The notes: a model not told the origin generated them from the letters alone. A stretch of 57,847 nucleotides of DNA from Branchiostoma floridae (GCF_000003815.2 NC_049985.1:6480213-6538059), one strand, 5' to 3'; counted from the stretch's first letter, positions 1 through 12,572 are shown. Made by a program: numbers and translations.

Positions 1-530
1 TAAGCTGTGCTAGCTGAGGTAGTAGTAGCAGTTAGTAGGTGAAGCGATACCGGAACTGGTCTGGATGATATTTCCTGCCATGCACCAGTCTGGATGAGAG
101 ACTGTGCTGGATGAGAGTTTATTCCAGGCTAGCGTAACACATGTGGGGAAGAAGTATGTCCTGTTGCTTGTTGAATTTGATATTTGAACTGGTGTCCCCT
201 TGTGGTATACGTATCTTATCATTAGATTATTCCGCTGGTGAATGATCAACGAGATCCGATCCCACCATTTGAAATCTTTTGACTTATTATCAAACTCTCT
301 ACTTAAGTTCAATCATGAAGTTCAATCGTTAGTTGCCCGTTTGAAAAGAATAACAGTTTGTTTTAGTGCCAAGCTCAGAACAGCATGCGGTATTCGTGAA
401 AACAGTTACACTCGGATAACTTTATTACAAAAAGGGTCTATTTTTTAATGGAAAAGAGTTTCCATACGACAATGTAAGTGAATCTGTTCATCTATGCTCA
501 TTTACGTATGTGTAATTTCTGATCTCACAG

Positions 531-631
531 GAATTAAGCGCTTCAGCGCAAACATCAAGGAAATGATCGGCTACGAGCCCAACATCTACTTCAAGGCCTG
601 CTGGATGGTCATCTCCCCAGCACTGATGTTG
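531..631 (+). CDS. Gene 1 exon (loop 10/11 and start of TM11)
   Basis: The acceptor is ctcacag before 531 and the donor gtgagt after 631. The length of 101 nt (2+99) matches gene 2 exon 13 exactly. It encodes the RF-x-x-I-x-x-M-x-G-x-x-P loop and FKACWMVISPALML, the first half of TM11. Confidence 0.93.
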
Positions 632-1871
632 GTGAGTGTCTGATACATTACCTTTTCAGTAGAAATTCGCGTAAGACTTTCGGGAATACATTTGTGATAC
701 GGCCATTTTGGTGACGCCTCGGGTGGACTCGGCATTCTTAGCTTTTCTGGTGTTGCAATCACTCTGAAGATGTTTTCCTCAAAGATTTGTACCAGCGTAT
801 GACCTAGGAAATTGGCTCTGTAATATATTGATAAGCAATGAAGCTGTAGATGGATCCGTAAGTTATTTGGCAGCAGTGGACAATTCATGAACAATTCCAT
901 TATGGGCCCCGGGCGGCTTATCATGGTACTGCAGCAGGTCTAATTCTGGTATCTCGTGTTCTTACTGAATCACGGAAAATCGTTGGTTATAAACATTTGA
1001 TAGAATGTAGTTGTGTATACAGCTTATGGTCGATGTTTTCTTGTGAATTTCTGCTAATTTTTTTTCTTTTGGTCTCCCACCACAGTTCATCTTCATCTTC
1101 TCGCTGGTCCAATACTCGCCTGTGGTGTACAACGGCATCCCGTATCCTGATTGGGCCGTGACCCTGGGTCTCCTCATGGCGTTCTTTTCCATCCTGATGA
1201 TTCCTCTGGTCGGCATTATCGAAGTGTGCAAGAACAAGGGATCCATTACCGAGGTAAGGGCGCCTCACCCAACAAGTACTCCAGTTTTGTGTTGCTGCCT
1301 GTTACGTTTGTCTTAACTAATCTCCAAGCAGATCCTACAATGGCATAAGATAGTACCAAACTGGCCATGCAGTGTAGTCAATGCTAAAATTTCTTCCAAC
1401 ACAAAAGTACACAAAGATCAAATTTTCAACGACCAGTGTCGCCTTATTCAGGATCAATACTGGTGACTTCAGAACGAAAACTCGCGAGAGTTACGGCACG
1501 TTTGACCAATTGCTGACGACACGTATCCGCAAGATCACGTGTTGATAAGATCATATTATTGTCGATGACATAACATGTTCTCTATCATTCCTCGTTTACT
1601 ACAGCGCTTCCGTAAGGCCATCACCCCCACGGAGAAGTGGGGCCCGGCCATCATGAGTCAGGAGCAGAAGGAATGGAAGAGCACCGAGGGTATCGACAAC
1701 CCCGCCACCATCTACGACCCCGCCACCATGGAGAACGGCACCGACCAGCCGCCGCTGTACGACCCGCGGAGCATCAACCGGTACCCCCTGTACGATCCGC
1801 GGAGTCTGCAGTACGACCCTGCCCGCAACGGTGGGGCCGTCAACGATACCTCCTACAGCTCCAGGCTGTAA
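531..1871 (+). CDS. Gene 1: SLC6 amino-acid transporter, 3' end (last three exons)
   Basis: This is the C-terminal part of a Na+/Cl- dependent SLC6 transporter, an integral plasma-membrane protein. The exons are 531-631, 1086-1253 and 1605-1871, all with GT-AG borders, and the first begins in phase 1, so most of the gene lies to the left of the window. The visible 177 residues cover the loop before TM11 (IKRFSANIKEMIGYEP), TM11, TM12 (YPDWAVTLGLLMAFFSILMI) and a long cytoplasmic tail with the family motif WGPA. Exon lengths 101 and 168 nt equal those of gene 2, and 30 of 56 residues in the TM11/TM12 exon are identical, so this is a tandem paralogue. The tail carries four YDP repeats and ends SSRL, a class I PDZ-ligand pattern like that of vertebrate GlyT1. 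The substrate is unknown; an amino acid is inferred from the paralogues. Confidence 0.93.
1086..1253 (+). CDS. Gene 1 exon (TM11 end and TM12)
   Basis: The acceptor is ccacag and the donor gtaagg; 168 nt is 56 codons in phase 0, the same as gene 2 exon 14. It encodes the rest of TM11, the extracellular YPDW motif typical of the family, and TM12. It ends with EVCKNKGSITE on the cytoplasmic side. Confidence 0.94.
1254..1604 (+). other. Gene 1 last intron
   Basis: This 351-bp intron holds a one-sided fragment of the TCTCCAAGCAGATC foldback family at 1321-1365 and nothing else recognised. The 454-bp intron before it (632-1085) shows no recognisable element. Confidence 0.8.
1605..1871 (+). CDS. 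Gene 1 terminal exon (cytoplasmic tail)
   Basis: The acceptor tactacag precedes CGC; TAA is at 1869-1871 after 88 codons. RFRKAITPTEKWGPAIM is the conserved start of the SLC6 tail. It is followed by a low-complexity Pro/Tyr/Asp-rich segment with four YDP motifs (IYDPAT, LYDPRS, LYDPRS, QYDPAR) and the terminal SSRL. The exon is clearly more GC-rich than the flanking intron and 3' UTR. Confidence 0.93.
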   Translation, partial: RFRKAITPTEKWGPAIMSQEQKEWKSTEGIDNPATIYDPATMENGTDQPPLYDPRSINRYPLYDPRSLQYDPARNGGAVNDTSYSSRL

Positions 1872-3573
1872 GTGAACGGGGCTGGACCGTGACCTTGGAA
1901 AAGTCGTGTAGATTCGATCGGAAGGAATGTAACTGAGCATGCGCGGCGAAAAGCCTTACTTGAGAACCGTGAGTTCTTGTCGCGACCATGTTTTATACAT
2001 GATTGTCCAAATTCAGTCTGTCGGTTTTTGTACATCTCCTGAGCCTTCAATTTTGAAATATTACCCATAACGCACTTCGCAACGCATGCGCAGATGGAAC
2101 CACAAACCTCCATGTAAGAGCCGTCATGGATAGGTTGTTTCAAGGTCATATGCAGTACATGAAATGTGAGCTGCGCACACAATATAACAGCCAGCTTTTT
2201 AAAGAGAATTTGGATACGATGGATATAACGTTTATAAGATATACTACAGTTGTATAAGTTTTTTTGATAGTCCAGAAAGGTATGATGCTTGGTACATTTT
2301 CTACTTGGTTTATTATAGTATTACCGTACTACATATCCATGAATATATTTCCCGTGTAACGAATGGCTTGTGTAAAATGATGCGAAAGGTGGCAAATTTA
2401 AAATCCAGATCCCTCTAAAATGATATATGAACCACGATAGGCACACCATGCTATAGAATCTAAATAGCTGGTGATTGACGTGAAGTAATAATCTAGTTGA
2501 CATTTCAAAAGGACCGGTTGGACTTTGAAAATCATCACCATTTCATTATTGTGTACGGCATATTCAAGTTGGGGGAATACCTCTAAATTGTATCAGGCAC
2601 AACAGGGTTGAGTTTTAGATTGCATTTTATACCTTTATGTAAGAAACTTTTGCATGAAATCTCTATGCAATGCAATGCTATGGTTGAAAATGTTCACTTT
2701 TATCTGTATATATGGATCTCTATCATATGCTTGCTATGTCCATGTACATTTGGATAGTTTGAGTGAAGATCTGACTGAAAAGATATGCATACTTATTTTG
2801 CAAGCTTTGAGCTATAAGACACTAAGATTATGGAAGAGCAAGCGCAATGTACTGACAATCATGTCCTTAAAACTATGCAAGATTCTCCTATGACAAATAA
2901 CAAGTACATTACAATACTTGAAATTACATCACTTCCCAATCATCAGATTCTTATTTTTGAATGGACAAACAAACCCATCCATACGTTTTTTTTGTTCGCT
3001 ACTGCCAATAAATATACATGTATTTCCATTTTTTCTAAGCAAAGAACGTATATTTTAAGAAATTCTATTTCTGATCAAAAGGAGCTGAATATATATAAGT
3101 ACACTGTATTTGCATTACATCATGTACAGTAACTCCCTCTCCACAAGTGAATGAGACTAGTATGACTAGCGTTTGAAACGATCAGGTTATTAGGAAAGTC
3201 TGAAATGTTTATTTTCTGTGTGTCTTACTAGTCTTGTCAGTAGAAAATTGGTTGATAAAGATGGATATATTATCTGTAGTTCCTTGTTTGCACAGCGAAG
3301 TTTTATTCAGCTGTGTTTGTACCCGGTGTTCTAGGATTTTATTTACCGTTGTACTATCAGGCTATACTATCAGTGTGCGTTTTGTTTTTAGTTCAGGTGT
3401 GGTGTATTGTATTGTACTCGAAGATAAACACTATACCGGAGGTAAAGATTGTATTAGCTATCAATACCAAAGAATAAAAATTCAGTGAGAACTGAGTTTG
3501 TTTCTGAAGCTTCCTTTCTTTGGGTCTCATACTGGTGTTACAGTGGATGGTCACCTCAGCAAGGTATAATAAA
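1872..3573 (+). other. Gene 1 probable 3' UTR
   Basis: The AT-rich sequence after the stop has no conserved exon. AATAAA hexamers are visible at 3007-3012, 3473-3478 and 3568-3573. Which one is used cannot be told from sequence. Gene 2 has a 3' UTR of similar length (about 1.9 kb), which makes a long UTR plausible here. Confidence 0.45.
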
Positions 3574-3836
3574 GTCCCCATTCACCTTCCGTCAGTACAC
3601 TTACTGTTTGTTGACATTGAGTTTCACAGCAGTCAAAGTCGAAGTGACGTTTTTGTCCTCACCCCGCCCCTACTGTCCCACAGTTGCGTTGTAGTCATGT
3701 TCATCATAGTCTCTTGCCATTCGCAAGGGCTGATCAGTGGGTAACCTACCTACCCTTGCCCCGAAGGACATAGGATCACATAGGGCAATGACTTCGTCTG
3801 TGAAACAAGTTGGTGTCATAGAGGTAGGTAATAAGT

Positions 3837-4033
3837 AGCTGATGTTTCAAACTAGTTTACAACCACACTAGAGTAGAGTAGAGTAGAGTAGAGTGGTGAT
3901 GGTGTCGCCGCTACCGCATATTTGTGTTTGTGTTATCTGGAAATGGAGTTCTCTTCGGGAGAACTTGTGGAGAAGAGAAGCTGATGTTTCAAACTAGTTT
4001 ACAACCACACTAGAGTAGAGTAGAGTAGAGTGG
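3837..4033. repeat. Duplicated block with TAGAG pentamers
   Basis: A block beginning AGCTGATGTTTCAAACTAG occurs at 3837-3896 and again at 3979-4033, 142 bp apart. Each copy ends in a run of GAGTA/TAGAG units. The first copy has one more 5-bp unit than the second; otherwise the two copies look identical. Confidence 0.9.
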
Positions 4034-5599
4034 TTTTAGCCAGGTAGGAGGTTTTGACTCCAGTCATATGGGCAACAACCCAAGTGATTTGGTTAGTTCA
4101 GTTGTTAGCCGTCAGTATCCACTAAATGATTCGCAGATTTGCCTCTGTTGCCAAGTTCATACATTAGTATTGTCTCTGCAGCGATGCTGTCGCTCTATCG
4201 TCCATTGCCAACCATCGCCTATCACTAGTGTGCTAGCTTTGTGCTTTATCACATAACCTAAACCTGCAGTTTCATTTTGGCACGCTAGGTGGCTAAATGA
4301 ATTATTCACCCTTCCTTTGAACAACTTTGTGCAAAAACTTTCGTTCGCGGTCGCCGAGTATGGCAGCCCGACACGTAACTAACGTTCTAATAAAGGAACA
4401 CTCATTTGGCCGAATGAAATCTTTATTACCCACAAAAAGCAATCTCCACGCATACATCTATCAAACACGCTCTGACGTCAGAGATGGTCACATAGCTTTT
4501 ATAATTCATTTCCTATTAAAGTGGACCGTTTCAAAACATCCTTGCTCTGAAAAGGTCAGTGTAACGTGAGCTCGTATCTTTGGTGCGTTGTATAATCAGT
4601 AATAATAAAGTTATTTTGCAAGTTCGTGTCAGAAGGCTAATTCCGAGTGCATGGTAGAAGCATAGAGACATACATATGAAAAAAAAGAGACTACCGGTAC
4701 TAAAATACTAGTGTTGGCTATATGACGTTACATTACATGTTGGGTTGGGTTTGGCTTCTAGTACTGTTTTTACCATGGCAGTTTATATCAGAAAGACTAT
4801 AGAAAGAGTTATACCTTTGGCATGCTGGACTGCGACTTTTTATGAATCTGTACTTGAAAACACATGGGACAGATGCAATTACGTATATATATATATTACG
4901 TATATAAGTCTATATTTTCTATAGATATGTATTGTACATTTCTGGAGGGCTTTATTTTTTGCCTTTGGATGCAACGACTCTGGATAGCCCACGTTTTAAT
5001 GATAAGCGGATTTTGCGATTTTAGTATTTTTTTTTGTGTAATTTTTTTTCTGGATGGTAAAAGATCAAGGAGACTGTTGTAATAGCCTGCCTCTTCTTCC
5101 ACCAAAGGTATATTGATTCGTTATAATCCAATACAGTGTAAGCCAGTGATGCGATGAGACAGATACTGTAATACGTGCAGCAAGACATTTGAATTAATGG
5201 ACAGTCCCCTGTTATTGTTATATAGCTGATTTAAACCGAAGCCGCCCACGGTCCCCTCTCTCAGATTAAATCTTTGGTAACTCTAGATTGAGACCTGAGT
5301 GGGCGTACCTGTGTCCGGACGTCCTATGACGACATTTGTTCGGCGATCGATTTTGACGTATCGAATTTGTGGAAAGTTGTGTTCTCTCTTACATGGCAAT
5401 TCGACCTGGATGCGTCATAGGTCTGATCATGGTATCAGGTGGTTTTACCTCGCAAACAGTATTTTTTTACAGATTTACTGTGGCTATAGCGTTAGAAACT
5501 GAAGTTATCCGCAGTGCGCTGAAATGAAAGTTTTGGGATAGGATTTTTGTGCACATTTTCATTTGCAGGCCATGTAACGTTACATGCAACATACACAGC

Positions 5600-5648
5600 G
5601 AGGATCCGGCCTGGTGGGGGAAATCTATATTCCTGTTGCCGGATCCTC
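5600..5648. repeat. Stem-loop with 11-bp perfect arms
   Basis: GAGGATCCGGC at 5600-5610 is the exact reverse complement of GCCGGATCCTC at 5638-5648; the loop is 27 bp. It is probably a remnant of a foldback element, and no function is evident. Confidence 0.75.
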
Positions 5649-5972
5649 TCAGAACATTTTTGAAAATCCGAATAAATAAATAAATAAACATAGATAGAAG
5701 AGATATAACGTTACACCTGAACCTCCAAATACATTCAAACACATCCAATATTGCGCTGAACATTGCAATACAGCAGTTCACTGTGTCAAAGTTTTAAAAC
5801 GAAAAAGAATGCGCTATAGTTCCTGTGATGAGTAAAGTGCAGGAATTCAATCCTGTTCAGGAGACCAACATAAATAACTAAACTTTTCAGTTTTCCCCCC
5901 TGAGTTCTGAATGGAATCGCCTTCCCGACCTCGCCCATAATTTCCCCAGGGGTGACCTCTGGCACGCCGAGC

Positions 5973-6144
5973 ATGCAAATGAGCCCACCTCGCCTCAATT
6001 CCTAGAAAAACAGCCGCATTCCAACCTCAACAAGGGAAGGGGACGTCACAGCTACTTTCCGCGGGAAGTTGGCCCGATTTTCGGTTTGTTGTCCTCAACT
6101 GGACCGCTGCTCTGTGAGTCAAGATGGGATGCAAGATCGGGAAG
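5973..6144 (+). promoter_or_regulatory. Possible promoter with octamer and CRE, and candidate alternative first exon
   Basis: An octamer ATGCAAAT (5973-5980) and a perfect CRE core GACGTCAC (6042-6049) lie 70-150 bp before an ATG at 6124. That ATG opens MGCKIGK and is followed at 6145 by GTTTGG, a weak donor. If spliced to 22497 the frame would continue in phase 0. The first exon at 13765 is the better candidate because it has a strong donor and shares upstream motifs with gene 3. This is speculative. Confidence 0.2.
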
Positions 6145-8752
6145 GTTTGGATCCTCTTGGTTTTATGCACGATTATGTAGCTAGCGCACCTAACAAGATG
6201 TAACAACCACGTGGGTTGCAAAATGAAAAGACACAGTGTACAGGAATGTTCCCTTCCACACATATCTGTTTCATCAAGACCTTTCTGTGAAGAGAGAAAT
6301 TATCTGGCTGCAGATAACGTTAGTGGGTGGTGTTACACTGAACATAACACAGTTGTCTTTCAATCAAATGACGATCTGCCAGGGAACATGTTAGCATGCA
6401 GGCAACCGCCACTTCATGCTGTTTTTCAGTGAAACCGTAGCTGTTTGGCAGAGCTAGCTACAAGTAGTGCTCCCATATGGTTTCCATTAACGTGGCGTAA
6501 TTGGCGCTTACATGCTTTGGGGGAGTGTTATGATATAAATATATGAAAATATCTGCGAACTGAATAAATATTGTGTATGTGTTTGGCCAAGCATGGAAAC
6601 CGGAACAATGTCCTGGCAGGGATTCAACAGGATAATGCGTATGTCTTATTGTCCTGTATCTTATTTCTTGACCTCTGATTATATTTTGCAATCGTCATAA
6701 CTACCCCCTCTGTCATTTTGGACCGTAATAAACGAATGAAGCGCCACATTGCCCTCCCGTGGCGGAAGTTTATGAAAGTTTATGTTACCACAGTTAGTGA
6801 TTACACGTCATATCTGCCACTATGAAGATAATGAGGTCAAGGGGCCAACATTTTCATCGCGGTTGACCTTGTAACTTGATCCGATCCCTCCCTCTGCCTG
6901 TGGCTGTTTCGTGATTGAGTCGTGCTAGCCTGGGTACAAGACTTCGGATTTTCTTTTACTCCGCTCTCTTGGTCGCTCTTCCGTCAGTTCCGTGACATCT
7001 ATAGCCAACGTTTACTATTACAGCCACGGCACCCCACCCCCACCCCAGAAGGTGATAGACAGAGCAGATAATTGTTTGGGATTGACTGTTTACATGTCCA
7101 CGGGTGGTACACGCATATCTTACCAACCCCACCCCCAACCTGTGGACAACGCCGATGTGTTTATAGATTAGAAACATGCAATCTTCAAGCAGATCTTGGG
7201 AAACGTTTTCCCAAACTGCACAGAATGCGGTCGTTTGTGTGAGCCAGGACTCGATCTCAGAAGCTACAACAAATTGACAGAAGGACAAACCCCCGTTATG
7301 TCATCTTCGGCAGCGAAATACTAGTACCACCATGGAGCTTTGATGAAAACCACCGAGCCATTTCTCATTTCTGTCACTACCTGCCTTTCGAATGGACAGC
7401 TATGGAAAAGTAACGGTTTCGCGTCTTAATATCTACTTTCAGACATGCTCGTGTTAAAAAAAGCACGACTGATAGTGAGTGATAGTGATAAATGATGAAA
7501 AGTGGTCGCGAACCCCCTTGTTGGTTCTAACGTTACTTGTTTCGAACCACAAAAATTCCTGATCCGCCCTCCCTCCTCCAGGGACAACACTCACAACGAG
7601 GTTGAGTCGCGTAGATGATGTCATCATTTGTGCTGTCTTGTCAGTAAATCGTCCTTGAGTTTGTACTTGATTGACCTTACTTTTGTGCACTCAACAACCA
7701 TGTGGAGGAATGTATAGCAGATACATGTAACGTTACCTTACAGCTGTCAGTGCAAGGCCGAGGTCGAGTTCAGACCAGGTTGAGTACTTGTTGCAACTTG
7801 AATAAAGGCAAGAGTTCTCACATCCCGCGCGGTGGGGATAGAGAAGAGTTTTGTTCGTCTGAGGATTCAATCAATATCAATGTTTGATTTTCGCCTTGTT
7901 TGTACTAGTAAGTAGGCACAGTCAACATGATACACAAGTCCGAGTAATCTTGTCAAGTTATTACGCCACAATAGTTTGCGTTCGATTTGCACTGACAAGT
8001 TCACTTACCACCGATAGAAACAGTTCATTATGTACTGATGGAAGCGAGTCGTTGAAACGTCTGCAGAAAAGAGCGTTGTGTACATAATCTTCAATTATCC
8101 GACCGACAATTACTATCTTCAAAAAGTGAAAAGTAATTGTTTTTGCCCCATTTCACAACAATGAAAAGTCCGGTCCCTTTTCAAACATCTTAGAAAAACT
8201 GTAGAAAGCGTTTGGTAGACAAATTTTCATCGAGTCCAAGTGGAAGATATTTGATGTAAGATTTTCACTCGACAAACGTTACTGAACATTCTCTATCCCA
8301 ACATCTGCTTCACTTTTTGCTACAGTAGTCGGTGACCCTTGACCTCTTGGTAGATCTCCCACAGATCGTAACGGAACACCAGAAAAACAAATTTAGTCAG
8401 GAGACGGGCGAATCGAAATCAGATGTTTGTCAAACCTACTTAGTGTAGATGTTGGCCTTATTTGGTAGAAGTTACGCTAGTGTACTCTTACGGAATACCG
8501 GGAGTAATCCAGGTGGGGAAAGATCGCGTCTCCCGTTACCCGACTTATCCTAGCAAACACCTGCTGGCTCGGGCCTTTTGGGGGGTCAACCGCTGGTAAG
8601 GAACATAAACGATTCGCTCTAAAGAAAATGATAAAAACAGATCTACTTAACTCATGTCCCCTTGATGTTGACAATCTGCTAATAGTTTATTTGCAGATTA
8701 AAATATGATGTTGAAAATACCTATGTCCTGACTCCTCCGGCATTTCAGTTTT

Positions 8753-8778
8753 ACCAAGGAGGTTGTGTTCTCCTTGGT
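8753..8778. repeat. Short hairpin with the CAAGGAGGTT motif
   Basis: ACCAAGGAG and CTCCTTGGT form a hairpin with a short loop. The same CAAGGAGG sequence recurs at 11129, 12510, 18996, 19041, 34710 and 35365, which suggests ends of a small foldback family. It is not a ribosome-binding site in this eukaryotic context. Confidence 0.6.
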
Positions 8779-10530
8779 TTTACATTGTTGAACAGTATGT
8801 ATTTGTCGGGTTACTATTACTTTGGTCCGAAAATGAACAAAAAGAAAAAAAAGAAGAAGAAGAATCCCTACATTTCTTTCCGGACCGTTTTCGAAAACAC
8901 AACATCATTTTCTCCAAGCCTTGGAAGGAAAATTCCACTTGCTGCATTATATCAGTTGTGTTCCGTACGGGTGGCCCGAGGGTTGAATACGATCTTCAAA
9001 TAGATGTTTCACTTTATTGTCGATGTTGGGTTAGAAGATGGTAACTGCAAAGTTTGCTGTGATATCATAGACGGATCCGAAGAAATGGAAAATAAAAGCA
9101 TAAAAATGTAAATATCTGATGAACATGTAGTCGATCAGCAAGGATATGTTTATTCCTAAGTGTCGATAATACGACATTAAAACTTCGGATCAGACCAACG
9201 GTATACAAAACAAATCGGCTGATAATCTTGTCAACAAACAAGTAGTTTTAATCTGTTTTAAACCAGCCTGTGTGTTGTTTTACTTGGGATATAGGGTATA
9301 TCGTTAATGGACACAAGTCTATTGTCCCTATAAAGGATCTTTATAAGTAAAAGAGGCGCCACCAAGATTACGTCACATCAACTTATAAATATGCATGATA
9401 CAGAAATAAGCTTTGTATGGTATCGTTGGCATTTTAATCTCTTCACACACTGAAGGCACGATCTGCCGATACGGGAGCTTATGTTCTGGTCTCATTGATG
9501 TATTACTCCGAGTGGGCCTAAAAGAGATCCGAGTCAAAAACTAAACGGCTGCATGGACGCGTGTTTTTAGCGTTGAGGAATTCCCTTTTAGGCAGCGGAA
9601 CTGATCTCAAATGTTAGATTGGTGAAAGATTGTTTGTAACTAAAGAATTTATCAGGTAAAGTTTTGCAATCCATTATGGCTATCGAGTCCCTGCGTCCTC
9701 TCACGCGTGCGAGAGAAGATCTAAAGAGTCTCTTTATTCAGTGAGTCTCTTTATTTTTACGGACCCGGAACAACTTTCTTTCGGAAACTTTTGCTCACAC
9801 CTGTGCGTACAAAAAGAAGTCATGAACCGTCTAAGGTTATGTATGGGTTAAGAATCGATCGTGGATTACAAATGAAGCTAATGGTCCGTACAAAATGCGA
9901 CATTAGACGTCTTCTAAATGTTCTTTTAAGACAGAAAGCTGGCCATTAGATTCCTTGACGGTAATTAAAGAGTCGTTTAGACCTTGCCTTCGGCGGGGAC
10001 GTATTACTGTAATTTCCGTAAGTAGGTCGCTGGCGTGCTGTACAACTGAATTAGCATCCGCCATGAGGTCTGATTAACCTTGATGTATATCAAACAAAGA
10101 TGCTTGGCCACGTAAGTGTGCGTTGTGGTGTGTTATGGCTTAACCAACAGGTGTGCCCAGATAACCTGGGTTTACATTTTAGTAGTAGCCTGTGTTACAG
10201 AATCTGTCACTGTAAGTGTAAGAAAAATCACGGGGTGCCCGTACACCCACGGGACAGCGTGAAGGCAACGTTTGATTGTGACCACGACAGCCAGTAACCA
10301 GCCAGTGTCTTCCCAACTTCAGTGTCCGGCCGGGCAAGCGTGCGCTTCTTTATAATAGTTACTGCAGTGCAGAACAGTAAAACACTTCTATTATTAATAT
10401 ACCGGACCCACGGAAGGTTTCCAGGCCAGCGTACTGTCGTTACGTGTGAATGATTGCTCCGGACACCATATGAGAGCAAATGGTCATAGTCCACTCGAAA
10501 TAGGTCACTCGAAATAAGGGGTGGTAATAG

Positions 10531-10965
10531 GTAACGATGGCGGCACGCGGACATTTGAAACCTTCAGCACTACCCCTGACTCCCAGACAGTTATGTGCGT
10601 ACGTGCTCCGGGAGATCTCTGATTCATAATTAGTGGTAAGTGGTAACTGTCAGCAATAGCTTGACTCTACCAGAGAAAACCAAGGTCCATACTTAAATTA
10701 AAATGTTATTCAGCAATAACTGGACACATTTTAACCCTTAACTTTAACGACATCCAGTCTGGTACCACATTTCGCAATGTGTAACGATGGCAGCACGCGG
10801 ACACGTGAAACATTCAGCACTGTCCCTGACTCCCAGGAAGTTATGTACGTACGTGGGACTCCGGGGGATCTTTCTGATTCGCAATCAAATTCATTGGCAA
10901 CTGTCAGCAATAACTGGACACATTTCAACCCTTGACGTCCAGCATGGTACCTCATTTTGCAATTG
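10531..10965. repeat. Imperfect tandem duplication, period 250 bp
   Basis: GTAACGATGGCGGCACGCGG at 10531 recurs with one change at 10781. The downstream text (CTGACTCCCAG, CAGCAATA, ACTGGACACATTT, GGTACC) follows in the same order in both copies. The second copy carries small deletions and ends near 10965. No coding sequence is seen in either copy. Confidence 0.85.
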
Positions 10966-11714
10966 GTATGATTATGAATCATGTACAGGAGTTTTCGTCT
11001 TTGTTACAATAGACTTTCTCACGATTCCTGTTGGATGTTTGGTCAACGTTGCTTCAGAATTCCGTCACGCGGATGCATACATGATAATATTTCCGAAACA
11101 GAATTTGGAAACCATAGATGAATGTCACCAAGGAGGTTAAACTCCTTGATATCACTATATACGCGAACACGACCATATAATATTACGCGATACGTTCCAT
11201 AGATACCCTCGTTTTAACGTGACTTCGGGTGGGACACAGAATTCAGACCACATGAGCTGAGATTCGCGTTATCTATCTGAGCAAGGACAATGTATTTAAG
11301 ATGCAATATGATCGTGTGAACGGAGATTAGACACTAAAATACGACGTGCATTCAGGTGAATTACGTGAGTATTGACCTACTTTAAATGCTTGGAATTTAT
11401 GTCCTTCTTTAGGTGTTTGATGTCTTCAAAGTGCCATTAAAGTCTTGGTCCAAACCATATCATCGATCACGCCTCCTTCTGTTATAAAACAATGATGACG
11501 CCTTGAGAAAGTGTAACACCCACGAGATCGCTGTTATTTTATTTGACCTTTACCTTCCTCATGGGCTCAATGAAAAACGGCCTGCAGATCCTCACGAATA
11601 AATAATAAACGTTCAAACAAACAAAATCCAAACAAACTGTCTCTACTTCTGTCCGATCCGGAGAGCAGTGTGTAGAGGTTTGGCCTGGTAACCATGCCAC
11701 CGTCACGACGTGCT

Positions 11715-11935
11715 TACTCTCCAAGCAGAGGTTAGGCTCCGGCTGTTTTTTAACGTTTTTTTAGTCGTTTTTATCGGGCTTTCTATTTTGTAATGTTTTT
11801 TTTTTTTTGTTGTGTCCGGCCTAACTGTGGTTAGGTTTTGACACAGCAAGATGTAAAAAAAAATAGACAGCCCTATAAAAACGACTAAACAAACGTTAAA
11901 AAACAGCCGGAGCCTAACCTCTGCTTGGAGAGTAG
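11715..11935. mobile_element. hAT-like MITE, TACTCTCCAAGCAGAGG family
   Basis: A 221-bp foldback with terminal inverted repeats of about 70 bp (TACTCTCCAAGCAGAGG outward; CCGGCTGTTTTTTAACG and CGTTTTTATCGGGCT inside). It is flanked by a perfect 8-bp direct repeat, GACGTGCT, at 11707-11714 and 11936-11943. An 8-bp target-site duplication is the hAT hallmark. It has no coding capacity, so it is non-autonomous. Relatives lie at 16459, 19570, 28250 and 41215. Confidence 0.85.
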
Positions 11936-12509
11936 GACGTGCTAGCGCCATGTTGTCGGAACTTGTCAGGAAACGATGATACCCTGACACATAACCCTGA
12001 CACAGGGAAACCTGTCTCCTGTGACAAGGTCGTCTTCACTTAAAAGCTTTAACCTACGTCCCTGGATTTTCATTATACCCTGTTTTCTTTTGAATGGCTC
12101 ATTATCCTAAGGACTACTTAATGATGTTTTATTAGATCTATGCTCCCTCCTGTTTTGTTTGTCTTGTGTGTTTGTGTCTTTGTGTGTTTCTGTGACTCCT
12201 GTTATTCACAAATCACGTTAGCGTTTCCATACACAGTTTTTGTAAGTGAAAAGAGAAGGACGGGTCGCAAAGCAGTATGGGTATTGGGATGAAGTCTGTC
12301 CTGCCGGTGTTTCAGATTTTTTGGGCCTCCGTGGAAATTTTGTCACATCAGAACACGGTCACCGGCATGATTTGGTCGTAATGGCCTTGCTCCTAGCCTG
12401 GTAATCGTGGCAGCGTGAGCTCCTTGGTATCTCTGTGGTGCTTGGAGTGCTACCCGACCGCCTAGTTCATTGGCGCAAGCTGGGGCAATTTTCACGGGGT
12501 TAGTTTCAA

Positions 12510-12572
12510 CAAGGAGGTTAAAAAACCTCATTGGTTTCAATTATTTCGCTGACGTTTCTTTTAACCTCCTTG
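12510..12572. mobile_element. Short foldback with CAAGGAGGTTAAA ends
   Basis: CAAGGAGGTTAAA at 12510-12522 pairs with TTTTAACCTCCTTG at 12559-12572. The 63-bp element is too short to code and no target-site duplication is evident. It is probably a very short MITE or a solo palindrome of the dispersed CAAGGAGG family. Confidence 0.55.

Noticed and set aside
3870-4031. CRISPR-like repeat
   Set aside because: There are only two copies of a 55-60 bp block with a pentamer microsatellite; no spacer array is present and the context is eukaryotic.
12510-12522. AAGGAGG as a bacterial ribosome-binding site
   Set aside because: The window is eukaryotic, with spliced genes; the motif is part of inverted repeats and precedes no gene.
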